Assembly (NCBI RefSeq): GCF_008691045.1
Contig: NZ_VMSO01000001.1
Coordinates: forward strand, 124,001-188,000
DNA: 64,000 nt
Direction: 5' to 3'
From: Mediterraneibacter catenae
GTDB lineage: Bacteria > Bacillota > Clostridia > Lachnospirales > Lachnospiraceae
Both the position numbers and the translations under genes were made by a program. Shown piece after piece: positions 1 through 9,219 of this stretch. The notes beneath the pieces are model-generated. The model was not told where the DNA came from and did no database searches. It saw only the letters and a list, made by a program, of their open reading frames with translations. The stretch's first letter is position 1, and each line of letters starts with the position of its first letter.

Positions 1-63
1 TTCCGTGACAGGAAGAAAGATAACGGGACAAGAAGAAAGATAAGAGGTATGAGTGGAAAATGA
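1..63 (+). CDS. 3' end of an upstream gene (partial)
   Basis: Reading from base 1, one frame stays open and ends in TGA at 61-63, sharing an ATGA overlap with the next gene's ATG at 60. The visible tail is about 20 residues and strongly basic (many Arg and Lys). The 4-nt overlap is typical of translationally coupled genes, so this is probably the end of another capsule-cluster gene. The function cannot be judged from so short a tail. The open frame could also be chance. Confidence 0.45.
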   Translation, partial: FRDRKKDNGTRRKIRGMSGK

Positions 64-2501
64 GGATTCTCCTGATCAATAAATTCCTCCATCCGAATGG
101 GGGATCGGAAACATATATATTTAAATTAGGCGACTCCCTGAAGGAGCAGGGGCATGAAGTACAGTACTTTGGAATGGAGCACGAGGGCAGATGTGTGGGA
201 AACCGGGTGAACGTATATACCAGCGACATGGATTTTCATCAGGGATCTATGCTGGCCAAGCTGACCTATCCGGTCAAAACGATCTATTCCTCCGAGGCAA
301 GGAAGAAGCTGAGGCTGGTGCTGGATGATTTCCGGCCGGATGTATGTCATATCAATAATTTCAACTATCAGCTGACGCCGTCCATGATCCTGGAGATTGC
401 GAAATGGAGGAGAGAAAGCGGCAGGAAGTGCAGGATTGTATACACTGCCCATGACTATCAGCTTGTCTGTCCCAACCATATGCTGTATGATCCGAATACT
501 CATGAGAATTGTGAGAAATGTCTGGGCGGTCATTTCCAGAACTGTTTCCGCGGCAGATGTATCCATGGCAGTCTGGCAAAGTCTGCTGTCGGTGCGGCGG
601 AGGCCTTCTTCTGGAACAGCTGCGGAGTATATCGATATATAGATACAGTCATCTGCTGCAGCCGGTTCCTGAAGACGAAGATGGATACGAATCCGGTTTT
701 TGCAGGGAAAACAGTAGTCTTGCATAATTTTGCTGATTGTGTGGAGAGGAGAAAAACAGAGAAAAAGGACTACGTACTTTATTTCGGCAGATTTTCAGAG
801 GAAAAGGGAATCCGGACCCTTCTGCAGGTGTGCCGGGAACTTTCTGATATCCCATTTGTGTTTGCAGGCACGGGGCCGCTGGAGAGAGAAATCTCAGGAG
901 CGGACAACATTAGAAACGCAGGCTTTCAGTCCGGAACGGCGCTGGAGACACTGATCCGTGAGGCAAGATTTACCGTATATCCGTCAGAATGGTACGAGAA
1001 CTGTCCTTTCTCCGTTATGGAAAGTCAGCTTTATGGGACGCCGGTTCTGGGTGCGGATATGGGAGGTATCCCGGAGCTGATCCGGAACGGGGAGACAGGA
1101 GAACTGTTTACAGCTGGCGGCACAGAAGATCTGAAGGAAAAGATACGGAAGCTCTGGAGCGACAGGCAGCTGACGGATCAGTATGCAGAGAACTGTCTGA
1201 ATCGTACGGACTTTGATACAGGTGACAGATACTGTGATAAGTTAATGAAAATCTATACAGGAAGGCGGAAGCCCTCCTCCGGGCATGAACATTCTAAAGG
1301 AGGGAGAAGAACAGGAACGCAGAAAAAAGGAAAAAGGATGAAAGAAAAGAAACTTAAAGACAAGAAGCTGAACGGAACGATTATTATTACATATCGCTGT
1401 AATGCACGATGTTCCATGTGCAATCGCTATAAGGCACCGTCCAGACCGGAAGAAGAAATATCGATCGAGACAATACGGAAGCTGCCTCGAATGTATTTTA
1501 CCAATATCACCGGCGGCGAGCCGTTTATCCGGACGGATTTGAAGGATATCGTGAGGGAACTCTATAAGAAAAGCGACCGCATCGTGATCTCCACCAACGG
1601 TTTCTTCACAGACCGCATCGTGAATCTCTGCAAAGAATTCCCTGATATCGGTATTCGGATCTCTATTGAAGGAATGGAAAAGACGAATGATGAGATACGC
1701 GGGCTGCCGGACGGGTTCAAACGTGGATACCATACTCTTCAGGTTCTCCGCAGGATGGGGATGAAGGATGTAGGATTCGGCATGACAGTCCAGGACAGAA
1801 ATGCACCGGATCTGGTGCCTCTCTACCGGATCTCTGACAGAACAGGGATGGAGTTTGCCACGGCCTCTCTTCACAACAGTTTTTATTTCGTTGAGACGAA
1901 AAATATCATACATGACCGTCCCATGGTAGCAAAGAATTTTGAAAAGCTGATTAATGAGCTTCTCCGCAGCAGAAGCCCCAAGAAGTGGTTCCGGGCGTAT
2001 TTTAATCATGGCCTGATCAATTATATTTACGGCCAGAAGCGGCTCCTGCCATGCGATATGAGCTTTGATACCTTTTTCATCGATCCCTATGGAGACGTGA
2101 TGCCCTGCAACGGTACGAAGGACAAGGAAGTGCTGGGCAATCTGAATACCCAGACATGGGAGGAACTGTGGAACAGTCCGGAAGCAGAAAGGGTTAGAAA
2201 AAAGGTGCGCTGCTGTGACCGGAACTGCTGGATGATTGGCTCTGTATCACCGGCTATGCACAAGTATATATGGGTGCCGGCATGGTGGGTGTTCCGGCAT
2301 AAAGTGAAGGCGCTGTTTACGAAGAAGCCTTATTCCATGTATGAGAATAAGATCTGCAGAGATTACCGGGATGGCAAGGTGACGAAGGAAGAATTGGACA
2401 GGTGTAGCACATGTGATATGAAGGCGGCGGCATGCGATGGTCTGAGTGGGGCGAGCCGGGCGCAGCTGCACAGGAAAAGCGATGAGGACATGGCACAGTG
2501 A
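60..2501 (+). CDS. Fusion protein: GT4 glycosyltransferase plus radical SAM/SPASM enzyme
   Basis: 813 residues with two enzyme halves. Residues 1 to about 400 look like a GT-B family 4 glycosyltransferase: an N-terminal GGSE motif, a Cys-rich insert near 150-170, then a UDP-sugar-binding half with YFGRFSEEKGI and the family-typical PFSVMESQLYGTPVLG. Residues from about 427 are a radical SAM enzyme with C447-x3-C451-x2-C454 for the 4Fe-4S cluster, an ITGGEP motif and a Cys-rich SPASM-like C-terminus. The halves are joined by a Lys/Arg-rich linker. Inside the linker there is a Shine-Dalgarno-like AAAGGAGGG (1296-1304) and an in-frame ATG at 1338, so the second half may also be made alone, or two genes may have merged by loss of a stop. 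Substrates are unknown. It sits at the head of the visible capsule genes and overlaps the next gene by GTGA. Confidence 0.8.
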   Translation: MRILLINKFLHPNGGSETYIFKLGDSLKEQGHEVQYFGMEHEGRCVGNRVNVYTSDMDFHQGSMLAKLTYPVKTIYSSEARKKLRLVLDDFRPDVCHINNFNYQLTPSMILEIAKWRRESGRKCRIVYTAHDYQLVCPNHMLYDPNTHENCEKCLGGHFQNCFRGRCIHGSLAKSAVGAAEAFFWNSCGVYRYIDTVICCSRFLKTKMDTNPVFAGKTVVLHNFADCVERRKTEKKDYVLYFGRFSEEKGIRTLLQVCRELSDIPFVFAGTGPLEREISGADNIRNAGFQSGTALETLIREARFTVYPSEWYENCPFSVMESQLYGTPVLGADMGGIPELIRNGETGELFTAGGTEDLKEKIRKLWSDRQLTDQYAENCLNRTDFDTGDRYCDKLMKIYTGRRKPSSGHEHSKGGRRTGTQKKGKRMKEKKLKDKKLNGTIIITYRCNARCSMCNRYKAPSRPEEEISIETIRKLPRMYFTNITGGEPFIRTDLKDIVRELYKKSDRIVISTNGFFTDRIVNLCKEFPDIGIRISIEGMEKTNDEIRGLPDGFKRGYHTLQVLRRMGMKDVGFGMTVQDRNAPDLVPLYRISDRTGMEFATASLHNSFYFVETKNIIHDRPMVAKNFEKLINELLRSRSPKKWFRAYFNHGLINYIYGQKRLLPCDMSFDTFFIDPYGDVMPCNGTKDKEVLGNLNTQTWEELWNSPEAERVRKKVRCCDRNCWMIGSVSPAMHKYIWVPAWWVFRHKVKALFTKKPYSMYENKICRDYRDGKVTKEELDRCSTCDMKAAACDGLSGASRAQLHRKSDEDMAQ

Positions 2502-3502
2502 GAGACAAGATCGATTTTGTTATATTGTGGGTAGATGGGAATGATTCAAAATGGAAGCGCAGGAGGGCGTTTTTTTCCCCGGAAGAGAAGGACAACGGAA
2601 GCACAGAGAACCGGTTCCGGGACTGGGGGCTTCTGCGCTACTGGTTTCGAGGCGCAGAGTGTTTCGCCCCCTGGGTGAACCGGATCTTTTTCGTGACGGA
2701 CGGACAGATTCCTCCATGGTTGAATCGGGAGCATCCCCGGCTCAGGATTGTCAGTCATGAAGAATATATTCCGCCACAGTATCTTCCCACATTCAATTCC
2801 AATGTGATCGAGCTCTGGCTGCACAGGATTCCAGAGCTGGCAGAGCAGTTCGTACTTTTTAATGACGACATGTATCTGATAGCCCCTGTGGCTTCGGAAG
2901 ATTTTTTTCAAAAGGGGGTTCCCATGGAAACAGCTCTTCTGGATATGATAACCGCCACAGATCCGGAGGACTGCTTTCCGCACACGGAGCTGAATAATTT
3001 TGCACTGATCAACAGCCATTTTAACAAGAAAGACGTGCTCAGAAAACATGGCGGCAAGTTTTTCTCCATGCGGTACGGAGGAAATCTGATGCGCAACCTG
3101 CTTCTTAGTCCGTTCAAATACTTTTCCTGTTTTCGGGACTCACATCTTCCCACCTCCCATCTGAAAAGCACATTTACAGAGGTGTGGGAAGCGGAACCGG
3201 ATGTGCTGGAGCAGTGTTCTGCGAACAGATTCCGCTCCAGATCGGATGTGAGCCATTGGCTTATGAAGGACTGGCGGATCTGCAAAGGAGAGTTCTGTCC
3301 GAGAAGTACAGGATGGGGACGGCATTTCGAACTGGGAATGGATAAAATTACAGAGATATGCCGGAGTATTGAGAGGCAGAAATACCGGGCAGTCTGTCTG
3401 AATGACAGTGCAGATGATATTGATTTCGAAGAGATCAGAGCCTGTCTGACGAAAAGTTTTGAGCGGCTGCTGCCTGAGCGCTCACAATATGAGGAGTTAT
3501 AG
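2498..3502 (+). CDS. Stealth-family capsule sugar-phosphate transferase
   Basis: 334 residues with the conserved blocks of Stealth proteins: an N-terminal VILWVDGND segment, then the R-x-RDWG-x-L-R-Y-x-FR region, IFFVTDGQIPPWL, and the FNSNVIE...FVLFNDDM block. Known family members transfer hexose- or N-acetylhexosamine-1-phosphate to build phosphodiester-linked capsules or teichoic-acid-like polymers. Their nearest structural relatives are GNPTAB-type phosphotransferases. No signal peptide is seen, so it should act in the cytoplasm on lipid-linked intermediates. The start is GTG at 2498, overlapping the TGA of the preceding gene by 4 nt. The presence of this family suggests that the polymer contains phosphodiester links. 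Confidence 0.85.
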   Translation: MRDKIDFVILWVDGNDSKWKRRRAFFSPEEKDNGSTENRFRDWGLLRYWFRGAECFAPWVNRIFFVTDGQIPPWLNREHPRLRIVSHEEYIPPQYLPTFNSNVIELWLHRIPELAEQFVLFNDDMYLIAPVASEDFFQKGVPMETALLDMITATDPEDCFPHTELNNFALINSHFNKKDVLRKHGGKFFSMRYGGNLMRNLLLSPFKYFSCFRDSHLPTSHLKSTFTEVWEAEPDVLEQCSANRFRSRSDVSHWLMKDWRICKGEFCPRSTGWGRHFELGMDKITEICRSIERQKYRAVCLNDSADDIDFEEIRACLTKSFERLLPERSQYEEL

Positions 3503-3505
3503 ATT

Positions 3506-4849
3506 ATGAAGACAGTTACTATGCGGAATATTTTACTTATTTCATTCTGTATCATTCTTTTCGTTCTTCAGGACTGGTTCCAGCAGCATCTGGAAGTCTT
3601 TCAGTATGCAGATGAGCTGTTTGCTCTGCTGATCGTTCCGATGGCTGTTCTCCGGTTCCTCCAGAAGAAGCTTAAGATCAGCTGGACAAGGGAAAGAATC
3701 CTGTTTGCTATATTTCTGATTGTGTTCTGGGTCAGCGGATGGTGCGGATACTTTGTCTGGCACTATCAGCCTTTTGTGAATACGGCAAAGGATTCTTATG
3801 TGAATATCAAGTTTTTCCTGGCTGCGGGCGCTTCCTGGCTGATGTTTGCGTATGACGATCCGGATGAGGCGGAATCCGGCCGGCTGCGGCAGATCCTGTG
3901 GTATGTTGTCAATGCCGTTACGACAGTGCTTTTTGTACTTTGTATGGCTGACCTGTTTTTCGGGATATTTGACGCGGATATGCGAGGCGGACTGCGGGCG
4001 GTGAAGCTGTTTTACTCAGTCTATACGGTCCTGGTAGGAATCTGCGTGTTCCTCTGTGCGATCTGTCTCTGGATGTATGAAGAAAAGAGGAAGATGATCT
4101 TTATCCCTTTGGCCATGCTTGCTTTTATTATGGTCAGCACCAGGAGGGTCAAGGCCATGGGCGCACTTGCCTGCCTGGTCTTGATCTTTCTGGTCGTATT
4201 CAGAAACAGGAAGAAGAAACTGAGCAGAAAAGTAAAGATATTCGCTGCTGTTGTAGTAACTGTGGCAGGCGTCGCCGCCTTGTATCAGACAATCAGCTAT
4301 TATTTTCTCATGGGAACAGAGTCTGCCCGGGCTGTGCTGACGATCGGAGCCCCGTTTATTGCGGCGGATCATTTCCCTTTTGGAACCGGGTGGGGGACAT
4401 ACGGGTCCGCATTTTCTATTGAACCATATTCTCCGGTATACGGCATGTACTGGATGGCAGGAATATGGGGGATATCCCAGTCCTATTCAAGCTTTGTGTC
4501 TGATACGTTCTGGCCGATGATTCTGGGACAATGCGGATATTTCGGCTTCGCAGCCCTGCTGGGCGCACTCTGGATCTTTATAAAGAAGGTTTTTGCACTC
4601 TGGGATTACAGATGTGATTTTGCGTCCACTCTGTTCTTGATCTTATATCTGCTCATATCAAGTACAAGCGAGTCGGCATTTGCCAATCCGGTGGCAGTGC
4701 CAATGGCGTTCTGGATTGGATTTGTTCTGGCGAGTCACCGAAAGGACAGAGAAGAGATCCGGGCATCTATTACAGAACGACGGAAGAAACGGATACGTTT
4801 AAGGCGACAAAGGAGAATGAGACGACGTGCAAATAAATCTGCTGAATAA
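3506..4849 (+). CDS. Wzy-like polysaccharide polymerase (multi-pass membrane protein)
   Basis: 447 residues, mostly hydrophobic, with about ten membrane helices, an extracytoplasmic loop around residues 270-330 and a very basic C-terminal tail (Arg/Lys-rich from about 410). This fits O-antigen ligase/Wzy polymerases, which join repeat units on the outer face of the membrane. Wzy proteins share little sequence, so the call rests on topology, size and position between a phosphotransferase and a flippase. GAGGAG (3491-3496) precedes the ATG. It ends 22 nt inside the next gene. Confidence 0.65.
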   Translation: MKTVTMRNILLISFCIILFVLQDWFQQHLEVFQYADELFALLIVPMAVLRFLQKKLKISWTRERILFAIFLIVFWVSGWCGYFVWHYQPFVNTAKDSYVNIKFFLAAGASWLMFAYDDPDEAESGRLRQILWYVVNAVTTVLFVLCMADLFFGIFDADMRGGLRAVKLFYSVYTVLVGICVFLCAICLWMYEEKRKMIFIPLAMLAFIMVSTRRVKAMGALACLVLIFLVVFRNRKKKLSRKVKIFAAVVVTVAGVAALYQTISYYFLMGTESARAVLTIGAPFIAADHFPFGTGWGTYGSAFSIEPYSPVYGMYWMAGIWGISQSYSSFVSDTFWPMILGQCGYFGFAALLGALWIFIKKVFALWDYRCDFASTLFLILYLLISSTSESAFANPVAVPMAFWIGFVLASHRKDREEIRASITERRKKRIRLRRQRRMRRRANKSAE

Positions 4850-6287
4850 ATACAAAGAAATGCCCGCTGCGGTGCGGACGTCTGTCTGGTTTACCGTCTG
4901 CCAGTTCCTTCAGCGGGGACTCTCTTTTATAACGGTCCCGATCTTCACCAGACTGCTGACAACAGAGGAATACGGTATTTGTAACATTTACTTTGCCTGG
5001 TTCGATGTATTTATACTTTTTACGTCTCTGAAACTGCCTTATGAAGGGCTGAATAACGGTTTGATCCGTTATGAAGATGACAAGGACGGTTACACGTCAT
5101 CCATCATGGGATTGATCTCTGTCCTGACTCTGTCAGCAGGCGGAGTGTATTTTTTGTTACATAAATGGATTGACCGGGCTACCGGGCTGAGCAGCTTTAT
5201 CATGCTGCTGATGTTTATCCAGCTTATGTTCAACCCGCCTCTGATGCTATGGACGAACCGGGAGCGGTTTGATTTCCGGTACAGGAAACCGGTGGCGGTT
5301 ACTGCAGTCAGCACTGTGCTGAACCTGTTTGTTACGGTTGTGGCTGTGATAAGTACAAGCTATAAGGCAGAAGCCCGGATCATAGGCACAGTATCCGTTC
5401 AGACTCTGTTTGGTGTAATATTTGCGGTCCTGCTCTTTGTCAGAGGGAAAACCTTTTTCAAAAAGGAATACTGGAGTTTTGCCCTGCGTTTTAATCTCCC
5501 TCTTATATTTTACTACGTTTCCCAGATCATCCTGAACCAGTCGGACCGGATCATGATTAATTATTATCAGGGCAGCGGCAAGGCGGCAGTGTACAGCGTG
5601 GCGTATTCTGCGGCGACTCTGATGCTTCTCGTCCTCTCATCCATAAACGGATCATTCAATCCGTGGATGTACAAAAAGCTGAAGGCTGGAAAGTACAGAG
5701 ATGTTGGACAGACTGCGTCAATCGTATGTCTGCTCGTGGGAGGAGCTACCTTTGCCGTAAGTGCTCTGGCGCCGGATCTGATCAGGATACTGGCTACAGA
5801 GGAATATATGGAGGCTATCTGGATCATTGCTCCTGTTTCAGCCAGTGTATACTTTATCTTTCTGTATATGGTGTTTGCAAATGTGGAGATGTATTACGGA
5901 GAAAATAATGGAATATCTGTGATCTCGATCATCTGCTCTGTCCTGAACATTGTCCTGAATATGATCTTCATTCCGATGTTCGGATATTTTGCAGCGGGAT
6001 GGACTACGCTGGTCAGTTATATGGTGCTGACACTGCTGCATTTTGTCCTGATGAAACGGGCGTGCCGACGTAAGGATCTTCCGGAGAAAGTCTTTCAGGA
6101 GAAAAACCTTCTGGCCATCAGTTCCGGTGTGATCCTGCTGTCATTTGCCGCGATGGGACTGTACCGGCTTCAGTATTTCCGCTACGCGGCGCTTGCAGCG
6201 ACGCTGATCCTGGCGTTTGCTTTCCGGAAGAGGCTGATCACCGTGTTCCACCAGATAGGCAAAGGAGGTGCGGAGGATGAAGAGTGA
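4827..6287 (+). CDS. Wzx-type polysaccharide flippase (MOP superfamily)
   Basis: 486 residues with roughly 12-14 hydrophobic segments and the usual N-terminal signature of polysaccharide biosynthesis flippases (a VWFTVCQFLQRGLSFI-type first helix followed by PIFTRLLTTEEYG). The family moves undecaprenyl-linked repeat units across the cytoplasmic membrane. The GTG start at 4827 follows AAAGGAG (about 4809-4815) and lies inside the end of the polymerase gene, so the two are probably coupled in translation. The wzy-wzx pairing supports Wzx/Wzy-dependent export of the capsule. Confidence 0.88.
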   Translation: MQINLLNKYKEMPAAVRTSVWFTVCQFLQRGLSFITVPIFTRLLTTEEYGICNIYFAWFDVFILFTSLKLPYEGLNNGLIRYEDDKDGYTSSIMGLISVLTLSAGGVYFLLHKWIDRATGLSSFIMLLMFIQLMFNPPLMLWTNRERFDFRYRKPVAVTAVSTVLNLFVTVVAVISTSYKAEARIIGTVSVQTLFGVIFAVLLFVRGKTFFKKEYWSFALRFNLPLIFYYVSQIILNQSDRIMINYYQGSGKAAVYSVAYSAATLMLLVLSSINGSFNPWMYKKLKAGKYRDVGQTASIVCLLVGGATFAVSALAPDLIRILATEEYMEAIWIIAPVSASVYFIFLYMVFANVEMYYGENNGISVISIICSVLNIVLNMIFIPMFGYFAAGWTTLVSYMVLTLLHFVLMKRACRRKDLPEKVFQEKNLLAISSGVILLSFAAMGLYRLQYFRYAALAATLILAFAFRKRLITVFHQIGKGGAEDEE

Positions 6288-7380
6288 ACTCAATAAGAGT
6301 GGATCCAATGTAAGCAGGACCCTGGGACTTGGGTACTTTAATCTTGCCAGAGGACTGGGAATGGTCCTGATTGTTCTGGGACATTCCATAAACCTGTATC
6401 TGGAACCGCAGCCGACAGGAAGCGGGGAACTCTTTTCCGGAGCCGGCAGTGTGTTCGGAGGCGGGATCATGGCGGCATTTTTCATGATCAGCGGATACGG
6501 CTTCTATAAGAGAAAACCTCGGAAATGCTTTGTCATCCAGAGAAAACTGCTTCTCCTGCCATATTGTATTGTCGCTGCCGCTGTGATCATATCCAAATTC
6601 CTGCTGGCAGTGGTCCGTCATCGCTCCTTTATGGAGAACGGCGGCGAGTTTATCCTGACTTATCTGCTGGGACTGAATGCGGAAGGCGGAGGTACACTGT
6701 GGGGGATTCCGGTGGAATCTGTCAGTATTTTCTGGTTCGTGCTTGCGCTGTTCGGCGGCTGGCTGATCTATAACGGTATCGTACAGATAACTTCAGACAG
6801 ATTACGTGTTCTCCTTACGGCGTCCTGTGTGATCCTGGGATATGTCCTGACACTGATCTCTAAAATATGGCCCTGTTGTCTGCCCATGGCCCTGATCGCA
6901 GTGGGATATCTCCATGCCGGAGCAGAACTGAAAGAGAGAGGACTTCTTGAAAAAGAAATATCATGGAAATGGTGGGGAGTTATTCTTGCATTAATACTGC
7001 TCTCGGCGGCATTTGGGCAGATCAGTATCGTAGCCTGTATGTGGAAGCTGGGACTGGCGGATGTGCTGGCTACATTCTGCACCGGATTCCTGTTCCTCAG
7101 AATATATGCCGCCTATATGAGAAGAGAACATACAGGCAAACTGATGGCAGTTCTGGAAGAGATTGGGTTTAATTCTATCTGGATCGTCTGCCTTCATGCC
7201 TATGAGAAGGTGATCTTCCCCTGGTACCGACTGACGGATGCTATGGCTTTCTGTCCGGCCGCCGGAGTATTGGTCTGCTTTGCCGCCAGATGCATTGTGA
7301 TGTATATCATGTACAGGATCCTAATGTTCCTTCACCGGAAGCTGCAGCGGAAGAAAAGAGGGAAATTTGTTCTGGACTGA
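6277..7380 (+). CDS. Acyltransferase-3 family membrane protein
   Basis: 367 residues with about ten membrane helices. The N-terminal FNLARGLGMVLIVLGHS segment carries the Arg and His seen in acyltransferase-3 (OafA/WecH-like) enzymes, followed by the GGGIMAAFFMISGYGFY helix. Members O-acylate extracytoplasmic glycans using an acyl donor. I chose ATG 6277 because AAAGGAGG at 6261-6268 is ideally placed for it; an in-frame GTG at 6268 would overlap that ribosome site. It overlaps the end of the flippase gene by 11 nt. Directly downstream are an adenylating ligase and a carrier protein, which suggests, but does not prove, a carrier-dependent acyl supply for this enzyme. Confidence 0.78.
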   Translation: MKSELNKSGSNVSRTLGLGYFNLARGLGMVLIVLGHSINLYLEPQPTGSGELFSGAGSVFGGGIMAAFFMISGYGFYKRKPRKCFVIQRKLLLLPYCIVAAAVIISKFLLAVVRHRSFMENGGEFILTYLLGLNAEGGGTLWGIPVESVSIFWFVLALFGGWLIYNGIVQITSDRLRVLLTASCVILGYVLTLISKIWPCCLPMALIAVGYLHAGAELKERGLLEKEISWKWWGVILALILLSAAFGQISIVACMWKLGLADVLATFCTGFLFLRIYAAYMRREHTGKLMAVLEEIGFNSIWIVCLHAYEKVIFPWYRLTDAMAFCPAAGVLVCFAARCIVMYIMYRILMFLHRKLQRKKRGKFVLD

Positions 7381-7427
7381 AACATAGTCTGGACTGATAC
7401 AGAAATCGGGGAAGAAAGGAGTTAAAG

Positions 7428-8990
7428 ATGACAGTGAAAACAGAACAGCCGAAAACCATGCGTGAAGTACTTGGAATGCTGGAAAGCAGGCTGAACGGGA
7501 AAAGGGTGTTCCGGTATATGGATGACAGCTGTATAACGGAGATTTCCGCCGAGAGATTTTTTCATGATATCAGGGCGGCGGCTGCTGTGCTGAGGAAAGG
7601 GAATCTGGCAGGCAGACATATCGGTATCATGGGGCGCAACAGCTATGGATGGCTTGTAAGCCTCTGTGCGGTATTCCGGACGGAATCAGCTGCCGTGCTT
7701 CTGGATCGTGAAATATCCTCTGGTGAACTCAGTGCCAGGTTGAGGAAGACTGACGTCAGCGGGATCATTTATGATTCTGTGGCTGCGGACACAGTCCGGG
7801 ATGCAGACCTGACCGGCAGGATAACCGGAATCCCCATGGAAGAGCTGTTTGATGATGAGGAAGAGCGCGGCGGTGATCCAGCATCTCAAATGTCTGTGGT
7901 CTCATGGGAGAATTATGAGAAACAGGAAGGTCAGGGGAAATGCACAGCCGGACATTCCGGAGACAGCCTTGCATGCATTTTTTTCACATCAGGAACAACG
8001 GGAGAGAGCAAAGCCGTCATGATGTCCGAGCGGGGGCTTACAGCAGGAATCTGCCACAGGATCAATAACAGGGGATTCCATTCTCTTCTGGCTGTCCTGC
8101 CTTTTCATCACCTTTCCGGGTTCTCTTCTGTGCTGAACGCGCTGTATCTGGGAGCGGAGGTTTGTATCGCAACAGATATCAAGTATTTTTACCGATATCT
8201 GGAAGCTATGAAACCGGACTATGTATTTGTAGTGCCTTCCATGCTCCGTATGCTCGCAAGAAAATTGAAAAACGGAGGCCCCAATGGCAGAAATCTGGGA
8301 TGGGATCTCCACCTGATCAACTGTGGGGGCGCTGATTTCCGCCCGGAGTTCCTGCAGATGCTTCTGGAGAGGAATATTACTGTTCTCCAGGGATATGGAG
8401 CATCCGAGGCGGGTGCCATCGGCTTCCTCTGGGAGATGACGCCGGAACGGCCGGATACGATAGGTAAGCCTCCGGCTGAGATAAAAGCCAGGATCATAGA
8501 TGGAGAGCTATATGTAAAGAGCGATGCGGTGATGACCGGATACTATGGAGATGAAGAGGAGACGATGAAAGTACTGCATGACGGATGGTATGCCACAGGC
8601 GACCTCTGCCGGATGGACGAGGAAGGATTCCTCTATCTTACCGGACGCAGAAAAAATCTGATCGTACTTGCTAATGGCGAGAATATCAGCCCGGAAGAGA
8701 TCGAACGAAAGCTGTTGTATGAATACGATGATATCAGTGATGTGGTAGTATGTGCGGAAGGAGATCTGATCACCGCTCAGGTGTATCCCGGTTATCCGGA
8801 CGGGTGTACGGCGAAAGAAAAAACAATAATACAGGAACGGATCCGGGAAGAGATCAGGCAGTATAACGAGAGTGAACCTGTCTATCGGCAGATCATGAAG
8901 ATATGTTTCCCGGAAGGACCTGCCGGGAAGACAAGCAGCGGGAAACTGCTGCGCCGCAGGGTTCAGGAGGAACAGAAAGATGAGCATTGA
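7428..8990 (+). CDS. AMP-forming acyl (or aminoacyl) ligase
   Basis: 520 residues of the ANL adenylating superfamily. The phosphate-binding loop FFTSGTTGESKA is near residue 185, QGYGASEAG lies in the middle, then GWYATGDL and the hinge region GRRKNLIVLANGENISPEE. The C-terminal catalytic Lys lies in KTSSGKLLRR near residue 505. It should activate a carboxylic acid as an acyl-AMP and pass it to a thiol. Overlap with a carrier-protein gene points to that carrier rather than CoA as the acceptor, in the manner of DltA with DltC. The acid is unknown. GAAAGGAG precedes the ATG. Confidence 0.85.
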   Translation: MTVKTEQPKTMREVLGMLESRLNGKRVFRYMDDSCITEISAERFFHDIRAAAAVLRKGNLAGRHIGIMGRNSYGWLVSLCAVFRTESAAVLLDREISSGELSARLRKTDVSGIIYDSVAADTVRDADLTGRITGIPMEELFDDEEERGGDPASQMSVVSWENYEKQEGQGKCTAGHSGDSLACIFFTSGTTGESKAVMMSERGLTAGICHRINNRGFHSLLAVLPFHHLSGFSSVLNALYLGAEVCIATDIKYFYRYLEAMKPDYVFVVPSMLRMLARKLKNGGPNGRNLGWDLHLINCGGADFRPEFLQMLLERNITVLQGYGASEAGAIGFLWEMTPERPDTIGKPPAEIKARIIDGELYVKSDAVMTGYYGDEEETMKVLHDGWYATGDLCRMDEEGFLYLTGRRKNLIVLANGENISPEEIERKLLYEYDDISDVVVCAEGDLITAQVYPGYPDGCTAKEKTIIQERIREEIRQYNESEPVYRQIMKICFPEGPAGKTSSGKLLRRRVQEEQKDEH

Positions 8991-9219
8991 GGAACTGAAG
9001 CAGAAGATACTGGAAGTTATCGCAGAATCTACCGAGTCTGATCTGGAACTGACAGAAGATACTACATTATATGAAGAGATGGGACTTGCCTCGGTAGAGG
9101 CCTATGTGCTGCTGAGCGATCTGGAAGAGGAGTTCGGAGTCAGGATCCCGGCGTCTGCACTTCGAAATGTAAGGACAACAGGGGACTTGTGCTCATTGGT
9201 GATACGCAAAATGACGTAA
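8980..9219 (+). CDS. Acyl carrier protein-like protein
   Basis: 79 residues, acidic and helical, of carrier-protein size. The candidate phosphopantetheine serine is S38 in GLASVEAYVLL. Most acyl carrier proteins have Asp-Ser-Leu at this place; here it is Ala-Ser-Val, which is unusual and may affect recognition by the transferase that loads the cofactor. The gene overlaps the ligase gene by 11 nt, so the two products are probably made together as a ligase-carrier pair. It ends the capsule-type cluster. Confidence 0.8.
   Translation: MSIEELKQKILEVIAESTESDLELTEDTTLYEEMGLASVEAYVLLSDLEEEFGVRIPASALRNVRTTGDLCSLVIRKMT

Noticed and set aside
1242-2009. Long open frame on the - strand within the first gene
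   Set aside because: It lies opposite the radical SAM half, has no ribosome site and no recognisable domain. It is a shadow of the coding strand.
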